A stretch of 64,000 nucleotides of DNA from Mycolicibacterium sp. YH-1 (GTDB taxonomy: Bacteria; Actinomycetota; Actinomycetes; Mycobacteriales; Mycobacteriaceae). Shown piece by piece: positions 35,176-46,119 of the stretch. A model generated the notes under the pieces. That model had not been told where the DNA came from and searched no databases. It saw only the letters and a program-made list of their open reading frames with translations. The stretch is taken from positions 5,952,001 to 6,016,000 of the forward strand of contig NZ_CP092915.1 in NCBI RefSeq assembly GCF_022557175.1, given 5' to 3'. The translations under genes were made by a program, and so were the position numbers. The stretch's first letter is position 1. Every line of letters starts with the position of its first letter.

Positions 35176-36513
35176 CTATGCGGCCGCGGGCGAGTCAGCG
35201 GCTCCTGAATCCGAGTCAGCGGGACCCTCGGGCTCGCCGGCCGTGACATCGCTGTCGACCGGCTTCGGCGTGGCCTTCGGTTCCTCGACCGTCTTACCCT
35301 TGGCCAGCGCGCCCTTGATCTGGTTGACGAACGTATCGCCGGGGCTCACCTTGTTACCCGACTTCACCGTGTTCGTCACCGGCTTGTCGTCCTTGACCTC
35401 AGGGACGTCCGTGTCCGCGGCGGGTGTCTCATCCGCAGCGACGTCACCGGCCACCGGAGGCGTGTCCTGCGGCGCGTCCGGAGACGTGTTCAGCTCGGAA
35501 TCCGTTGCCTCGACCTTCTTCTCGACCGGATCGACACTCGACAACGCGACAGCGCCTGGGACCTCGAGCGACGCCTGCGGCAACGCGCTCGGCTCGTCCG
35601 ACGTGACGGTGAACTGCGCCGAACTCTGGCCCAGCAGCGACTGGTTCGGCGAGATCGGGTCGGGGAGCCGTGACAGCAGGTGGTCGACGCTATCGGAGAT
35701 GGCCGTGAAGACGCTGCTCGCCAGTTCGCCGATCGGCCCCGGCAGAGTGTTGAACGGCCGGGCGGCGGCGTCCAGCAGACCCCCGAGCAGCCCGTAACTC
35801 GGCGACAGCAGCCCGTACACCAGGTTGCTCACCAAGCCGGGAATCTCACTCGGATTCCGAATCGCCGACTCGAAGGTCGCCTCCAGGTCTGCTGGCAGAT
35901 AACCCAGGTAGTACACGGTGTTGTACAGCATCCACACAGGTGCGGTGACGGCGTAGTTAACGGCAGCGAGCGCGCGGCCGATGTCGGTGCCCCAGAACGC
36001 ATCCGTCGCATCCACTCCGGGAGCCGAGCTGGGCAGATGGGCGAGTGCGCCACCGATGGCATCGGAGATCTGCCCGACGGCGTTGATGATGGCTGGCCCG
36101 AACGGATTCGGCAGCAGTTCGGCCAACGGCTCAATCGAGTACGCCCTGATGTCCCACGCGTATGTGTAGGGCATGTAGCTGGCGGACGGGTTGACGTACC
36201 GCTGAACCAACCAGGACAACACGTTCGGGCTCAGAGACGGGTTCTGCGCGGCGGCGGCGATGGCCGTGAGGGCATCGAACGGCAACGACAACGCACCATC
36301 CAACGCGATGGTCACGCCGGCCGCGACGCCATTGACGGCGTCGCCCAGCTTGTACAGCGCGTCGGTCACCACGGACGCGTTCGCCACATCCGTGGTGATA
36401 GCTGGCAGGCCGCGATACTCCGGCACCCCGACGATCGATGCCGCCGAGACCACACCGGCGGCCACCAACGCGGCGGCGAACTTCGTCTGCGGACGAATAG
36501 AAACAGCGTTCAC
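35176..36513 (-). CDS. secreted or surface protein of unknown function
   Basis: A 445-residue protein. A signal-like hydrophobic N-terminus (KFAAALVAAGVVSAASIVGV, about 11-30) follows a short basic stretch. Residues 30-300 are hydrophobic/amphipathic with many Ala, Leu, Pro and aromatic residues (SYMPYTYAWDIRAYS, LLPNPFGPAI), reminiscent of mycobacterial PE-like surface proteins but without the PE signature. The last 120 residues are disordered and acidic with Asp/Glu/Pro/Thr repeats, ending ADSPAAA. Its function is not recognised. An intergenic AT-rich region separates it from the flavin-binding gene. Confidence 0.7.
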   Translation of the reverse strand: MNAVSIRPQTKFAAALVAAGVVSAASIVGVPEYRGLPAITTDVANASVVTDALYKLGDAVNGVAAGVTIALDGALSLPFDALTAIAAAAQNPSLSPNVLSWLVQRYVNPSASYMPYTYAWDIRAYSIEPLAELLPNPFGPAIINAVGQISDAIGGALAHLPSSAPGVDATDAFWGTDIGRALAAVNYAVTAPVWMLYNTVYYLGYLPADLEATFESAIRNPSEIPGLVSNLVYGLLSPSYGLLGGLLDAAARPFNTLPGPIGELASSVFTAISDSVDHLLSRLPDPISPNQSLLGQSSAQFTVTSDEPSALPQASLEVPGAVALSSVDPVEKKVEATDSELNTSPDAPQDTPPVAGDVAADETPAADTDVPEVKDDKPVTNTVKSGNKVSPGDTFVNQIKGALAKGKTVEEPKATPKPVDSDVTAGEPEGPADSDSGAADSPAAA

Positions 36514-36636
36514 AAATCCCCCTCAATGGTGCGACCCCCTGTCGCAAGGCGAGTATATGGGTCATATTTACGTCTTCGTCAATGGTTTGCTGATCCTTAA
36601 TTCAGATTTCACAACTGCGGGCCGTACCCTCGCCAC

Positions 36637-37011
36637 ATGAGCATCAAGGTGGATCTCGACCGTCTGTCCGATGCGCTGAGCGACTTCGGACTCGGCTACC
36701 TGATCACAGTCGGCGACGATTTCCGCGCTCACACCGTCTCCATCGACACGGTCATCTCGGACGGCGTGTTCAACATCGGCCACATCGGAAACACCACTCG
36801 CCGCAACGTGATTGAGCACGCCGACGTCACACTGCTGTGGCCACCCCGCGAGCAGGGCGGCTACTCGCTCATCGTCGACGGACGCGGCGAGGTGGAGGGC
36901 GACGGGCTGTGCGCGACGCCGACGCGAGCGGTGCTGCACCGGTCCGCCACGCCCCGCACCCCCTCCGCATCGGGCTGCGCGGAGGACTGCGTGCCACTCG
37001 CCGAGGACTGA
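36637..37011 (+). CDS. pyridoxamine 5'-phosphate oxidase-like flavin-binding protein
   Basis: A 124-residue protein of the PNPOx-like split-barrel fold. Visible features are an N-terminal helix, the strand pair GYLITVGDDFRAHTVSID, a TTRRNVIEHADVTLLWP helix-strand, then YSLIVDGRGEVEGDGLCA. Such small proteins commonly bind FMN, F420 or haem; the cofactor is not determined here. The C-terminus ends with a Cys-containing CAEDCVPL. ATG at 36637. It is followed about 75 bp later by the MFS gene on the same strand. Confidence 0.8.
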   Translation: MSIKVDLDRLSDALSDFGLGYLITVGDDFRAHTVSIDTVISDGVFNIGHIGNTTRRNVIEHADVTLLWPPREQGGYSLIVDGRGEVEGDGLCATPTRAVLHRSATPRTPSASGCAEDCVPLAED

Positions 37012-37038
37012 GCCGGCACGATCAGTTGCGATCATCAC

Positions 37039-37048
37039 GGTTGCAACC
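37039..37048. promoter_or_regulatory. GGTTGCAACC palindrome upstream of the MFS transporter
   Basis: A perfect 10-bp palindrome 39 bp before the GTG of the transporter, in a 75-bp gap with further GTTGC copies (37025). It could be an operator for the transporter gene, but the short length makes chance likely. Confidence 0.25.
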
Positions 37049-37086
37049 CTGTGAACACCGGCACGCATGTGGCCTAGCTGTTCGAT

Positions 37087-38412
37087 GTGACTGTCACCAA
37101 TGCGCCCGTCATCACCGACGATCAGAGCGCCACCATCTCACCGCAGGCCCGCACGGCGCTGTGGGCGAGCCTGGTCGGCACCACGATCGAGTGGTACGAC
37201 TTCTTCCTCTACGCAACCGCCGCCAGCCTGGTGTTCAACCACGCGTTCTTCCCTGACCAGTCGACGTTCGTCGGGACGCTGCTGTCGTTCGCGACGTTCG
37301 CGGTCGGCTTCCTGGTGCGGCCGATCGGCGGCTTCGTCTTCGGCCACGTCGGAGACCGGATCGGGCGCAAGAAGACGCTGGCCTTCACGATGCTGCTGAT
37401 GGGCGGCGCGACGGCGCTGATGGGTGTGCTGCCCACCGCAGCGCAGATCGGCGTGCTGGCACCCATTCTGCTGTTGCTGCTGCGCATCGTGCAGGGCTTC
37501 GCGCTGGGTGGCGAGTGGGCCGGCGCAGTCCTGTTGGCGGTCGAGCACAGCCCGCCGAAGCGCCGCGGCCTGTTCGGCAGCATCCCGCAGGTCGGTCTGG
37601 CGCTGGGCCTCGCGCTGGGCACCGGTGTCTTCGCCCTGCTTCAGATCGCCCTTCCCGATGACGCCTTCCTGACGTACGGGTGGCGAATCGCGTTCCTGCT
37701 CAGCATCGTGCTGGTGATCTTCGGCGTCGTGGTACGTCTGCGGGCCAGCGAGACACCGTCTTTCGAGAGGGTGCGTGACAGCGACGACCGCGCCGCGGTT
37801 CCCCTGCGGGAGATCTTCAAACCGCCCGTGCTCCGCTCGACGGTGCTCGGCATGCTGTCGCGATGGGGCGAGGGAGCCGCCTTCAACACGTGGGGCGTCT
37901 TCGCGATCGCCTATGCGACGAGCACCCTCAAACTCGACAAGGTTCCGGTTCTGATCTCCGTCACGGCCGCTGCCCTGCTGATGGCGGCGCTCCTGCCGGT
38001 CTCGGGCTTGCTCACCGATCGGTTCGGCGCAAAGCGGGTGTACACCACAGGAATCGCGGCGTACGCCATCTCCGTGTTCCCGGTCTTCGCCCTGTTCGGC
38101 ACCGGGAACATCTGGCTCTACGCGCTGGCGTTGCTCGTGGTGTTCGGCGTCATCCACGCGCTGTTCTACGGCGCGCAGGGCACGCTCTACGCATCGCTGT
38201 TCCCCGCCCGGATTCGCTACACCGGGCTCTCGACCGTCTACCAGCTGTCCGGTGTGTACGCCTCAGGCCTGACCCCGCTGATCCTCACGGCGTTGATCGG
38301 CGTGGCCGGTGGGTCGCCCTGGATCGCATGCACCTACCTGGTGACGACGGCGACCATCAGTGTGATCGCGACGCTGCTGCTCAAGCCGACGCCGCTGCGC
38401 GACCTCGAGTAG
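37087..38412 (+). CDS. MFS transporter, metabolite:H+ symporter (MHS) type
   Basis: A 441-residue, 12-helix secondary transporter. It has the MHS-family N-terminal sequence ASLVGTTIEWYDFFLYATAAS. The cytoplasmic loop between helices 2 and 3 reads GHVGDRIGRKKTLAFTM, the MFS A-motif. The helix 4 signature includes GFALGGEWAGAVLL. Known relatives take up dicarboxylates, proline, ketoglutarate or shikimate with protons; the specificity here is unknown. GTG at 37087. A strong hairpin lies about 10 bp after the stop, before convergent groEL2. Confidence 0.9.
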   Translation: MTVTNAPVITDDQSATISPQARTALWASLVGTTIEWYDFFLYATAASLVFNHAFFPDQSTFVGTLLSFATFAVGFLVRPIGGFVFGHVGDRIGRKKTLAFTMLLMGGATALMGVLPTAAQIGVLAPILLLLLRIVQGFALGGEWAGAVLLAVEHSPPKRRGLFGSIPQVGLALGLALGTGVFALLQIALPDDAFLTYGWRIAFLLSIVLVIFGVVVRLRASETPSFERVRDSDDRAAVPLREIFKPPVLRSTVLGMLSRWGEGAAFNTWGVFAIAYATSTLKLDKVPVLISVTAAALLMAALLPVSGLLTDRFGAKRVYTTGIAAYAISVFPVFALFGTGNIWLYALALLVVFGVIHALFYGAQGTLYASLFPARIRYTGLSTVYQLSGVYASGLTPLILTALIGVAGGSPWIACTYLVTTATISVIATLLLKPTPLRDLE

Positions 38413-38421
38413 GTCCCCCGG

Positions 38422-38466
38422 CACACGAAAAGGCCCGGCTCGCAAGCGAGCCGGGCCTTCCGTGTG
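38422..38466. terminator. bidirectional hairpin terminator between the MFS gene and groEL2
   Basis: CACACG, then AAGGCCCGGCTCGC, pairs across an AA loop with GCGAGCCGGGCCTT, then CGTGTG, leaving one unpaired base per side. It is flanked by A runs on one side and T on the other, so it can terminate both convergent transcripts. It lies 10 bp after the MFS stop and about 20 bp before the end of groEL2. Confidence 0.85.
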
Positions 38467-38486
38467 AAGCTAGGAACTTCCAGAAA

Positions 38487-40160
<1,674 letters not shown>

Positions 40161-40214
40161 TCAGTGCCCGCGACGGACGACCATGGCTGTGCGGCCCAGT
40201 CTCACCGTCCCGAC

Positions 40215-40241
40215 CTAGCACTCGCCGATCGCGAGTGCCAA
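40215..40241. promoter_or_regulatory. CIRCE element 1 (HrcA operator)
   Basis: CTAGCACTC-N9-GAGTGCCAA (40215-40241), matching the CIRCE consensus TTAGCACTC-N9-GAGTGCTAA at nearly every half-site base. It lies 103 bp upstream of groEL2. CIRCE is bound by the HrcA repressor and causes heat-shock induction. Confidence 0.93.
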
Positions 40242-40249
40242 CGTCATTT

Positions 40250-40276
40250 TTAGCACTCGGCCATGGCGAGTGCAAG
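40250..40276. promoter_or_regulatory. CIRCE element 2 (HrcA operator)
   Basis: TTAGCACTC-N9-GAGTGCAAG (40250-40276), a second near-consensus site 8 bp beyond the first. Twin CIRCE sites are known upstream of mycobacterial groEL2. This copy covers the ATG at 40263 that could start the divergent DUF5995 gene, so it could also affect that gene. Confidence 0.92.
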
Positions 40277-41153
40277 GTTGGCGGAACTGTCCGCTTACAG
40301 CGGAAAGGTCAGAGAACATGTCCAGGTGCCCGCGACTCCGTCCGCTCCACCGCGAATCCGACACGCCGAGACCTTCGCTGCGGCCACGACGTCACTCGAC
40401 AGGTTGATCGACTGGTCCCACGACGCGTGCAGCCGGGTGGGCTACTTCGCCGCGCTCTACAAGCGCATCAACCTCGCGATCGAGGCCGCCGCCGACGGCG
40501 GCAGCTTCTCCGACGCCGAGCGGATGCAGCGGCTCGACGTGGCCTTCGCCAACCGGTACTTCGACGCGATGAACGGCTACTTCCACCGAGACCACTACCC
40601 CAAGCCGACGCACTCGTGGCGGATCACGTTCGACCACGCCGAGCAGGACGAGCCGATTCTCACCCAACACCTGCTGGCCGGGATCAACGCCCACATCGCC
40701 CTAGACCTCGGCGTCGCGCTCGACACGCTCTGCGGTGGACGCAACCTGAACTCGGTGCGGGAGGATTTCCTCAAGGTCAACGCCGTGCTGGCCGGGCAGG
40801 CCGACGATGTCCTCGATCAGGTCGAGGATCTGTCCCCCACCCTCAAGCGGGTGCTGGACTTCATCCCCGGCGAGGAGTCCTCCCTCATCGGCATGAGTGT
40901 GAAGCTGTGGCGCGACAGCGCGTGGCGGTTCGCCAAGGCACTCGCCTTCTCACCGGCCGCCCTGGATCCCTATGCGATCGGGGTTCGGGACCGGGTGGTC
41001 GCGCGACAGGGATCGTTCACGTTCATCCGCGGCCCGTTCGCCCTGGCCTATGACCTCATCGCCGACGAGGAGTGCCGCGACGTGAAGCGCAACATCGCCA
41101 GGCTCAGCGAGATCGCGGCGACACCCGCGCCACCGAAGCTCAACCTCGACTGA
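40263..41153 (+). CDS. DUF5995 family protein
   Basis: A protein of up to 296 residues with the DUF5995 pattern: RLIDWSHDACSRVGYFAALYKRINLAI, then FANRYFDAMNGYF, then SWRITF, then LAGINAHIALDLGVAL, and a closing RGPFALAYDLIADEE. The His/Asp residues in INAHIALDLG suggest a metal or catalytic site, but function is unknown. The start is unclear. ATG at 40263 lies inside CIRCE 2 and is the longest option; GTG at 40326 gives about 275 residues and better preserves the operator. It is divergent from groEL2. Confidence 0.8.
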   Translation: MASARLAELSAYSGKVREHVQVPATPSAPPRIRHAETFAAATTSLDRLIDWSHDACSRVGYFAALYKRINLAIEAAADGGSFSDAERMQRLDVAFANRYFDAMNGYFHRDHYPKPTHSWRITFDHAEQDEPILTQHLLAGINAHIALDLGVALDTLCGGRNLNSVREDFLKVNAVLAGQADDVLDQVEDLSPTLKRVLDFIPGEESSLIGMSVKLWRDSAWRFAKALAFSPAALDPYAIGVRDRVVARQGSFTFIRGPFALAYDLIADEECRDVKRNIARLSEIAATPAPPKLNLD

Positions 41154-41183
41154 GGCGTGAGATCGCCGACGTAATGTGGCGTC

Positions 41184-41687
41184 ATGTCGCTGTGGACCCG
41201 AGAGGTACCGCCGTATCCGCCCGTGCGCTACACCGGAGAGCCCGAGGTCAGCGCGACACTGCGCCGCGGTGACGAGCCGGCCGACTATGACTCCTTCGGG
41301 CTGGTGCAGTACCACTATCTGGCCAACCAGAAGAAGACCGACGGCGACTACGGACTGTTCCGCGTCGACCTCGCGCCGCGGGCGGGCGGACCGGGTCCGC
41401 ACTTCCACCGCGCCATGTCGGAGGCGTTCTTCGTGCTGTCGGGGTCGGTGACGATCTACGACGGCACCGAGTGGACACGCGCCGGGCAGAACGACTTCGT
41501 GTTCGTACCGCCGGGCGGTATCCACGGCTTCCGCAATGAGGTCGACGACCCGGCCTCGATGCTGATGCTGTTCGCCCCTGGCGCACCGCGCGAGCACTAC
41601 TTCGAGGGCCTGGCCCACCTCGGCGACCTGACCGACGCGGAGCGCGCCGAGTGGTTCGCCGCGAACGACAACCACTTCGTGGACTAG
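41184..41687 (+). CDS. cupin-domain protein
   Basis: A 167-residue single-cupin protein. Motif 1 is GPGPHFHRAMSEAFFVLSG, with two His and a Glu as metal ligands. Motif 2 is FVFVPPGGIHGFRN with the remaining His. The length and PHFHRAMSEAF context resemble small cupins of unknown substrate (dioxygenase, isomerase or regulator). It lies 30 bp after the DUF5995 gene. Its TAG overlaps the 3' end of the convergent UvrA-like gene by 4 nt. Confidence 0.85.
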   Translation: MSLWTREVPPYPPVRYTGEPEVSATLRRGDEPADYDSFGLVQYHYLANQKKTDGDYGLFRVDLAPRAGGPGPHFHRAMSEAFFVLSGSVTIYDGTEWTRAGQNDFVFVPPGGIHGFRNEVDDPASMLMLFAPGAPREHYFEGLAHLGDLTDAERAEWFAANDNHFVD

Positions 41688-44233
41688 GTGCGTAGCCGCG
41701 CGGCCAGATACGGCGCGGTGCGGCTCTGTCCAGCGGCCGCCACGTGCTCCGGGGTACCTGCGGCGACGACGCGCCCACCCGCCTCGCCTGCACCCGGACC
41801 GAGGTCGACGACCCAGTCCGTGCCAGCCACCAGGCGCATGTCATGTTCGGCGACGACGACAGTGTTGCCCGCGTCGACGAGGCTGTGCAGTTGGCCGTCG
41901 AGCAGGTCCACGTCGGCTGGATGCAAACCGGTCGTCGGCTCGTCGAGGACATAGAGCGTGTGACGACGACGTCTGCTCGCTCGGCGAGCCTCGCTCGGTG
42001 GCGTGGACGTTTGCAGTTCGGTGGCCAGCTTGATCCGCTGTGCCTCACCGCCGGAGAGCTCAGTCGCGGGTTGCCCGAGGCGAAGGTAACCGAGCCCGAC
42101 CTCCTTCAGCGTCGTCAGCGAGCGCGCCGCACCGGCGACGTCGGCGAAGAACACCGATGCCTCGTCCACGGTCATCGCGAGAACGTCGGCGATCGTGCGG
42201 TCGCGGTAGCGCACCTCGAGCGTCGCCTCGTTGTAGCGGGCGCCGTGGCATGTCGGGCACTGGCCGTAGGTGCCCGGCAGGAACAGGAGTTCAACGGATA
42301 CGAAGCCCTCGCCCTGGCAGGTGGGGCAACGCCCTTCGGCGACATTGAAGGAGAACCGGCCCGCGGTCCATCCGCGGCGACGGGCCTTGGGCGTGGCGGC
42401 GTAGACCTTTCGCACGGCGTCGAACAGCCCGGTGTAGGTGGCCAGTGTCGAACGGGGTGTCCGCCCGATCGGCTTCTGATCGACGGCCACCAGCCGGTCG
42501 ATCAGCTCGACTCCGTCAGCGGTGACGCCGACGCTCGCGTCACGGTCCAGGTCGATCATCTCGGTGTCGGCGTCGGCGTCTCGGTCCGGTTCGGCGGCCT
42601 CGCCGCCCAGATGGCGGGCGACGACGTCACCGAGCACCTTGTAGACCAGTGTCGACTTGCCGGAGCCGGAGACGCCGGTGACGGCGGTGTAGGTGCCCAG
42701 CGGGATGTCGACATCGAGGTCGCGAAGGTTGTGGAAGGTGATACCGCGCAACCGCAGCGTCCCCGATGGCGTGCGCGGAACCCGCGGCGCGGGTGGTGTC
42801 GCGTCGAACAGGTACCCGCGGGTGATCGAGGCGGGCACATCGGCCAACCCAGGCACCGGACCGCTGTAGAGCACCTCACCGCCGAGTTCGCCCGCGCCGG
42901 GGCCGACGTCGACGATCCAGTCCGCTCTCCGGACCACGTCCATGTCGTGTTCGACCACGAACAACGAGTTCCCTGCCCGCCGCAGCCGGTCGAGCACGTC
43001 GAGCAGTGGCTCGGCGTCGGCCGGGTGCAGCCCCGCCGACGGTTCGTCGAGGACGTAGAGGACGCCGAACAGTCCAGCCCGCAACTGGGTGGCCAGCCGC
43101 AGCCGCTGCAACTCCCCCGGCGACACCGTCGGCGTGCGGCGGTTCAGGGCCAGGTAACCGAGCCCGAGTTCGACGAGCACCTGGACCCTGGCGACCAGGT
43201 CCGCGGCGATCATCGTGGCGACCTCTGTCAGCTCGCCTGACTCGGTGGACTCGTAGGCGGCCTCGAAGTCGGTGCGTTCGGCGGCGGGCCGGAGCACCTC
43301 GGCGAGTTCGGCCAGCGGCAGCGCCACCAGTTCGGCGATGTTGCGGCCCGCGAAGGTCACGGCGAGCGCCTCGGCTCGAAGGCCCGACCCATCGCAGAGC
43401 GGGCAGTCGACGCTGTCGACGAACTTCAGCACCCGTCGGCGCATCATGGCGCTCTGCGAGTTGGCCAGGGTGTGGCGGACGTGCCGCTCGGCACTGGAGA
43501 AGGTGCCGTTGTAGAAGTAGTCGGCGGTGACGGCAGCCCGGTTCGGATGGATCTCGACGGTCGGCTGCTGGTCGGTGAACAGAATCCAGTTGCGGTCGCG
43601 CTTCGGGAGCTTGTGCCACGGCTTGTCGATGTCGTAGCCCAGCGTGATGAGGATGTCGCGCAGGTTCTGGCCCTGCCATGCTCCCGGCCACGCGGCGACG
43701 GCACCCTCGCGGATGGTCAGCGACGGATCCGGCACGAGCGTCTGCTCGGTCACCTGGTGGATGCGCCCCAGGCCGTGGCACTCCGGGCAGGCGCCGACCG
43801 CGGTGTTCGGCGAGAACGCATCGGAGTCGAGGCGCTCGGTGAAGCCCTTCGGGAACGTGCCCGCGCGGGAGAACAGCATCCGCAACAGGTTCGACAGCGT
43901 CGTGACCGTGCCGACCGATGACCGCGATGACACCGATCCGCGTCTCTGCTGCAGCGCGACGGCGGGTGGCAGTCCGGTGATGTCGTCCACCTTGGGCGCG
44001 CCGGTGGGCAGCAGCAGTCGGCGGGCATACGGCGCCACCGACTCGAAGTACCGCCGCTGTGCCTCCGCGTAGATCGTCCCGAACGCCAGCGAGGACTTGC
44101 CGGAGCCCGAGATGCCGGTGAACGCCACCAGGGCGTCGCGCGGCGCGCTGACGTCGATGCCGCGTAGGTTGTGCACGCTGGAGCCAAGGACTCGAACGAA
44201 CGGGTCATGATCGGCATTCGGCGTCGCAGGCAT
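41684..44233 (-). CDS. UvrA-like excinuclease ABC ATPase (shortened paralogue)
   Basis: An 849-residue tandem ABC ATPase of the UvrA family, shorter than housekeeping UvrA (about 950-970). Walker A 1 is GISGSGKSS (residues 40-48), the first signature is the weak [11 protein letters not shown], Walker A 2 is [11 protein letters not shown] and the second signature is [14 protein letters not shown]. One complete zinc module is visible (CPTCQGEGF paired with [10 protein letters not shown]). An N-terminal half-module ([14 protein letters not shown]) looks reduced. Such paralogues are found in actinobacteria near resistance or secondary-metabolite functions, and their partnership with UvrB is uncertain. 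It is divergent from the helicase gene. Confidence 0.85.
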   Translation of the reverse strand: MPATPNADHDPFVRVLGSSVHNLRGIDVSAPRDALVAFTGISGSGKSSLAFGTIYAEAQRRYFESVAPYARRLLLPTGAPKVDDITGLPPAVALQQRRGSVSSRSSVGTVTTLSNLLRMLFSRAGTFPKGFTERLDSDAFSPNTAVGACPECHGLGRIHQVTEQTLVPDPSLTIREGAVAAWPGAWQGQNLRDILITLGYDIDKPWHKLPKRDRNWILFTDQQPTVEIHPNRAAVTADYFYNGTFSSAERHVRHTLANSQSAMMRRRVLKFVDSVDCPLCDGSGLRAEALAVTFAGRNIAELVALPLAELAEVLRPAAERTDFEAAYESTESGELTEVATMIAADLVARVQVLVELGLGYLALNRRTPTVSPGELQRLRLATQLRAGLFGVLYVLDEPSAGLHPADAEPLLDVLDRLRRAGNSLFVVEHDMDVVRRADWIVDVGPGAGELGGEVLYSGPVPGLADVPASITRGYLFDATPPAPRVPRTPSGTLRLRGITFHNLRDLDVDIPLGTYTAVTGVSGSGKSTLVYKVLGDVVARHLGGEAAEPDRDADADTEMIDLDRDASVGVTADGVELIDRLVAVDQKPIGRTPRSTLATYTGLFDAVRKVYAATPKARRRGWTAGRFSFNVAEGRCPTCQGEGFVSVELLFLPGTYGQCPTCHGARYNEATLEVRYRDRTIADVLAMTVDEASVFFADVAGAARSLTTLKEVGLGYLRLGQPATELSGGEAQRIKLATELQTSTPPSEARRASRRRRHTLYVLDEPTTGLHPADVDLLDGQLHSLVDAGNTVVVAEHDMRLVAGTDWVVDLGPGAGEAGGRVVAAGTPEHVAAAGQSRTAPYLAARLRT

Positions 44234-44236
44234 GCT

Positions 44237-44274
44237 ATGAGTTTGCTCTCATTCATCGATTCGAAACCCGATGA
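44237..44274. promoter_or_regulatory. inverted repeats in the UvrA-like/helicase divergent promoter region
   Basis: Two short inverted repeats lie directly upstream of the UvrA-like gene: ATGAG-N6-CTCAT (44237-44252) and TCATCG-N10-CGATGA (44253-44274). They sit in the 184-bp intergenic region shared by two DNA-metabolism genes and could be operator sites. Short arm length means chance is possible. Confidence 0.3.
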
Positions 44275-44417
44275 CTCAACTGGACGCGTCGTCGGTCGGC
44301 GGCGGTGTTGCCCGCCCATGACACTCCGACACGCTAGTTCCCCAGACACGCCCGGCGGATGTGCGCTGCCGGAACCGCTTGCCCTAGAGTGTCCTTCGAC
44401 CAGATAGGAGTCTTCGG

Positions 44418-46106
44418 GTGCGGGCATACGAAGCGCCCAGCACCCAGACTTTGCGGGGCTGGCAACGTCGGGCGTTGGTGAAGTATCTGACCGCCGCTCC
44501 TCGTGATTTTCTCGCGGTGGCGACCCCGGGATCGGGTAAGACTACGTTTGCGCTGCGCATCGCGGCCGAGCTGCTGTCCGAGGGTGTCGTCGAGCGGATC
44601 ACCGTGGTGGTTCCCACCGAACACCTCAAGATCCAGTGGGCGAAGTCCGCGATGAACCAGGGCATCGCGCTCGACCCCAAGTTCAGCAACTCCTCGGCGC
44701 AGAACTCCGATGAGTACCACGGCGTGGTCGTCACCTATGCCCAGGTCGCCAGCCATCCGGGACGTCACCGGGTGCGTACCGAGAATCGGCGCACGCTGGT
44801 CATCTTCGACGAGATCCACCACGGCGGCGACGCCAAGAGTTGGGGCGATGCGGTCCGCGAGGCGTTCGACGACGCGACGCGGCGGCTCGCGCTGACCGGT
44901 ACGCCGTTCCGAAGTGACGACAGCGCCATCCCCTTCGTCACCTATGAGCGCGGCCCCGACGGGTTGGAGCGCTCGCAGGCCGACCACACCTACGGTTACG
45001 CCGACGCGCTGGCCGACGGCGTCGTTCGCCCCGTCGTGTTCCTGGCCTACTCCGGTGAGTCGCGCTGGCGCGACAGCGCGGGCGAGGAGCACGCGGCACG
45101 TCTCGGCGAACCGCTCAACGCCGAACAGACCGCCCGCGCCTGGCGAACCGCCCTGAACCCCGCGGGTGACTGGATGCCCGCGGTGATCGCCGCGGCCGAC
45201 AAGCGACTGCAACAGAAGCGCCAGCACGTGCCGGACGCCGGCGGCATGATCATCGCCTCCGACCAGACGGCGGCCCGCGCCTATGCCGAGCTGCTGACGA
45301 AGATCACCGGTGAGACCCCCACCGTCGTGCTGTCGGACGACAAGGGCGCCTCGGACCGAATCACGGAGTACTCCCAGGGCACCAGTCGCTGGTTGGTCGC
45401 GGTGCGAATGGTGTCCGAGGGCGTGGACGTGCCGCGCCTGTCGGTAGGGGTGTACGCCACCAGCGCGTCGACACCGCTGTTCTTCGCGCAGGCGATCGGC
45501 CGTTATGTGCGCCTGCGCCGCCGGGGTGAGACCGCCAGCATCTTCCTGCCGTCTGTGCCCAACCTCCTGGAGCTGGCCAGCGAGATGGAGGCCCAGCGCA
45601 ATCACATCCTGGGCAAGCCGCACCGCGAGTCCGACGGCGAGTTCGACGAGTACGAGGAGAAGGCGAAGTCCGAGCCCAGCGAGCTGGACAACGGCTTCGA
45701 GATGCTCGGCGCCGAGGCGGAACTCGACCAGGTCATCTTCGACGGCTCGTCATTCGGGACGGCCACCCCCGCGGGCAGCGACGAGGAGGCCGACTACCTC
45801 GGGATTCCGGGGCTGCTCGACGCCACCCAGATGCGAGACCTGTTGCGGCGCAGGCAGGAAGAGCAACTCGACAAGCGCACCGCAGCGGGCGGGACACTGC
45901 CCGTGACGTCAACCACCCACGGCCAGTTGCGCGATCTGCGACGTGAGCTCAACGCGCTGGTGACCCTCGCCCATCACCGAACGGGCAAGCCGCACGGCTG
46001 GATTCACAACGAGCTACGGCGAATCTGCGGTGGCCCGGTGCTCGCGGCGGCGAACTCCGAACAGATCAGCGCCCGCATCGAGGCCGTCCGCACGTTGAAG
46101 GCCTAG
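44418..46106 (+). CDS. DEAD/DEAH-box (DEIH) superfamily II helicase
   Basis: A 562-residue SF2 helicase. Walker A is TPGSGKTT (36-43), motif II is DEIHHGGD (131-138) and motif III is LTGTPFR (159-165). The helicase C-domain motifs are RMVSEGVDVPRL and QAIGRYVRLRR (motif VI arginines). The C-terminal 150 residues have a charged linker and a helical domain of unknown role. It resembles actinobacterial ATP-dependent helicases of restriction or repair type but has no nuclease motif. GTG at 44418 with TAGGAG 7 nt upstream. It faces away from the UvrA-like gene. Confidence 0.88.
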   Translation: MRAYEAPSTQTLRGWQRRALVKYLTAAPRDFLAVATPGSGKTTFALRIAAELLSEGVVERITVVVPTEHLKIQWAKSAMNQGIALDPKFSNSSAQNSDEYHGVVVTYAQVASHPGRHRVRTENRRTLVIFDEIHHGGDAKSWGDAVREAFDDATRRLALTGTPFRSDDSAIPFVTYERGPDGLERSQADHTYGYADALADGVVRPVVFLAYSGESRWRDSAGEEHAARLGEPLNAEQTARAWRTALNPAGDWMPAVIAAADKRLQQKRQHVPDAGGMIIASDQTAARAYAELLTKITGETPTVVLSDDKGASDRITEYSQGTSRWLVAVRMVSEGVDVPRLSVGVYATSASTPLFFAQAIGRYVRLRRRGETASIFLPSVPNLLELASEMEAQRNHILGKPHRESDGEFDEYEEKAKSEPSELDNGFEMLGAEAELDQVIFDGSSFGTATPAGSDEEADYLGIPGLLDATQMRDLLRRRQEEQLDKRTAAGGTLPVTSTTHGQLRDLRRELNALVTLAHHRTGKPHGWIHNELRRICGGPVLAAANSEQISARIEAVRTLKA

Positions 46107-46119
46107 CCGCGAAGAAGTC

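Noticed and set aside
41744..43240. A 498-codon + strand open frame in the UvrA-like gene
   Set aside because: Antisense to Walker A, signature and zinc motifs of the UvrA-like gene. It has no start-site support and looks like a GC-bias shadow.
44405..44410. TAGGAG upstream of the helicase gene considered as part of a promoter
   Set aside because: It is a ribosome binding site 7 nt before the GTG; no promoter hexamers are recognisable around it.
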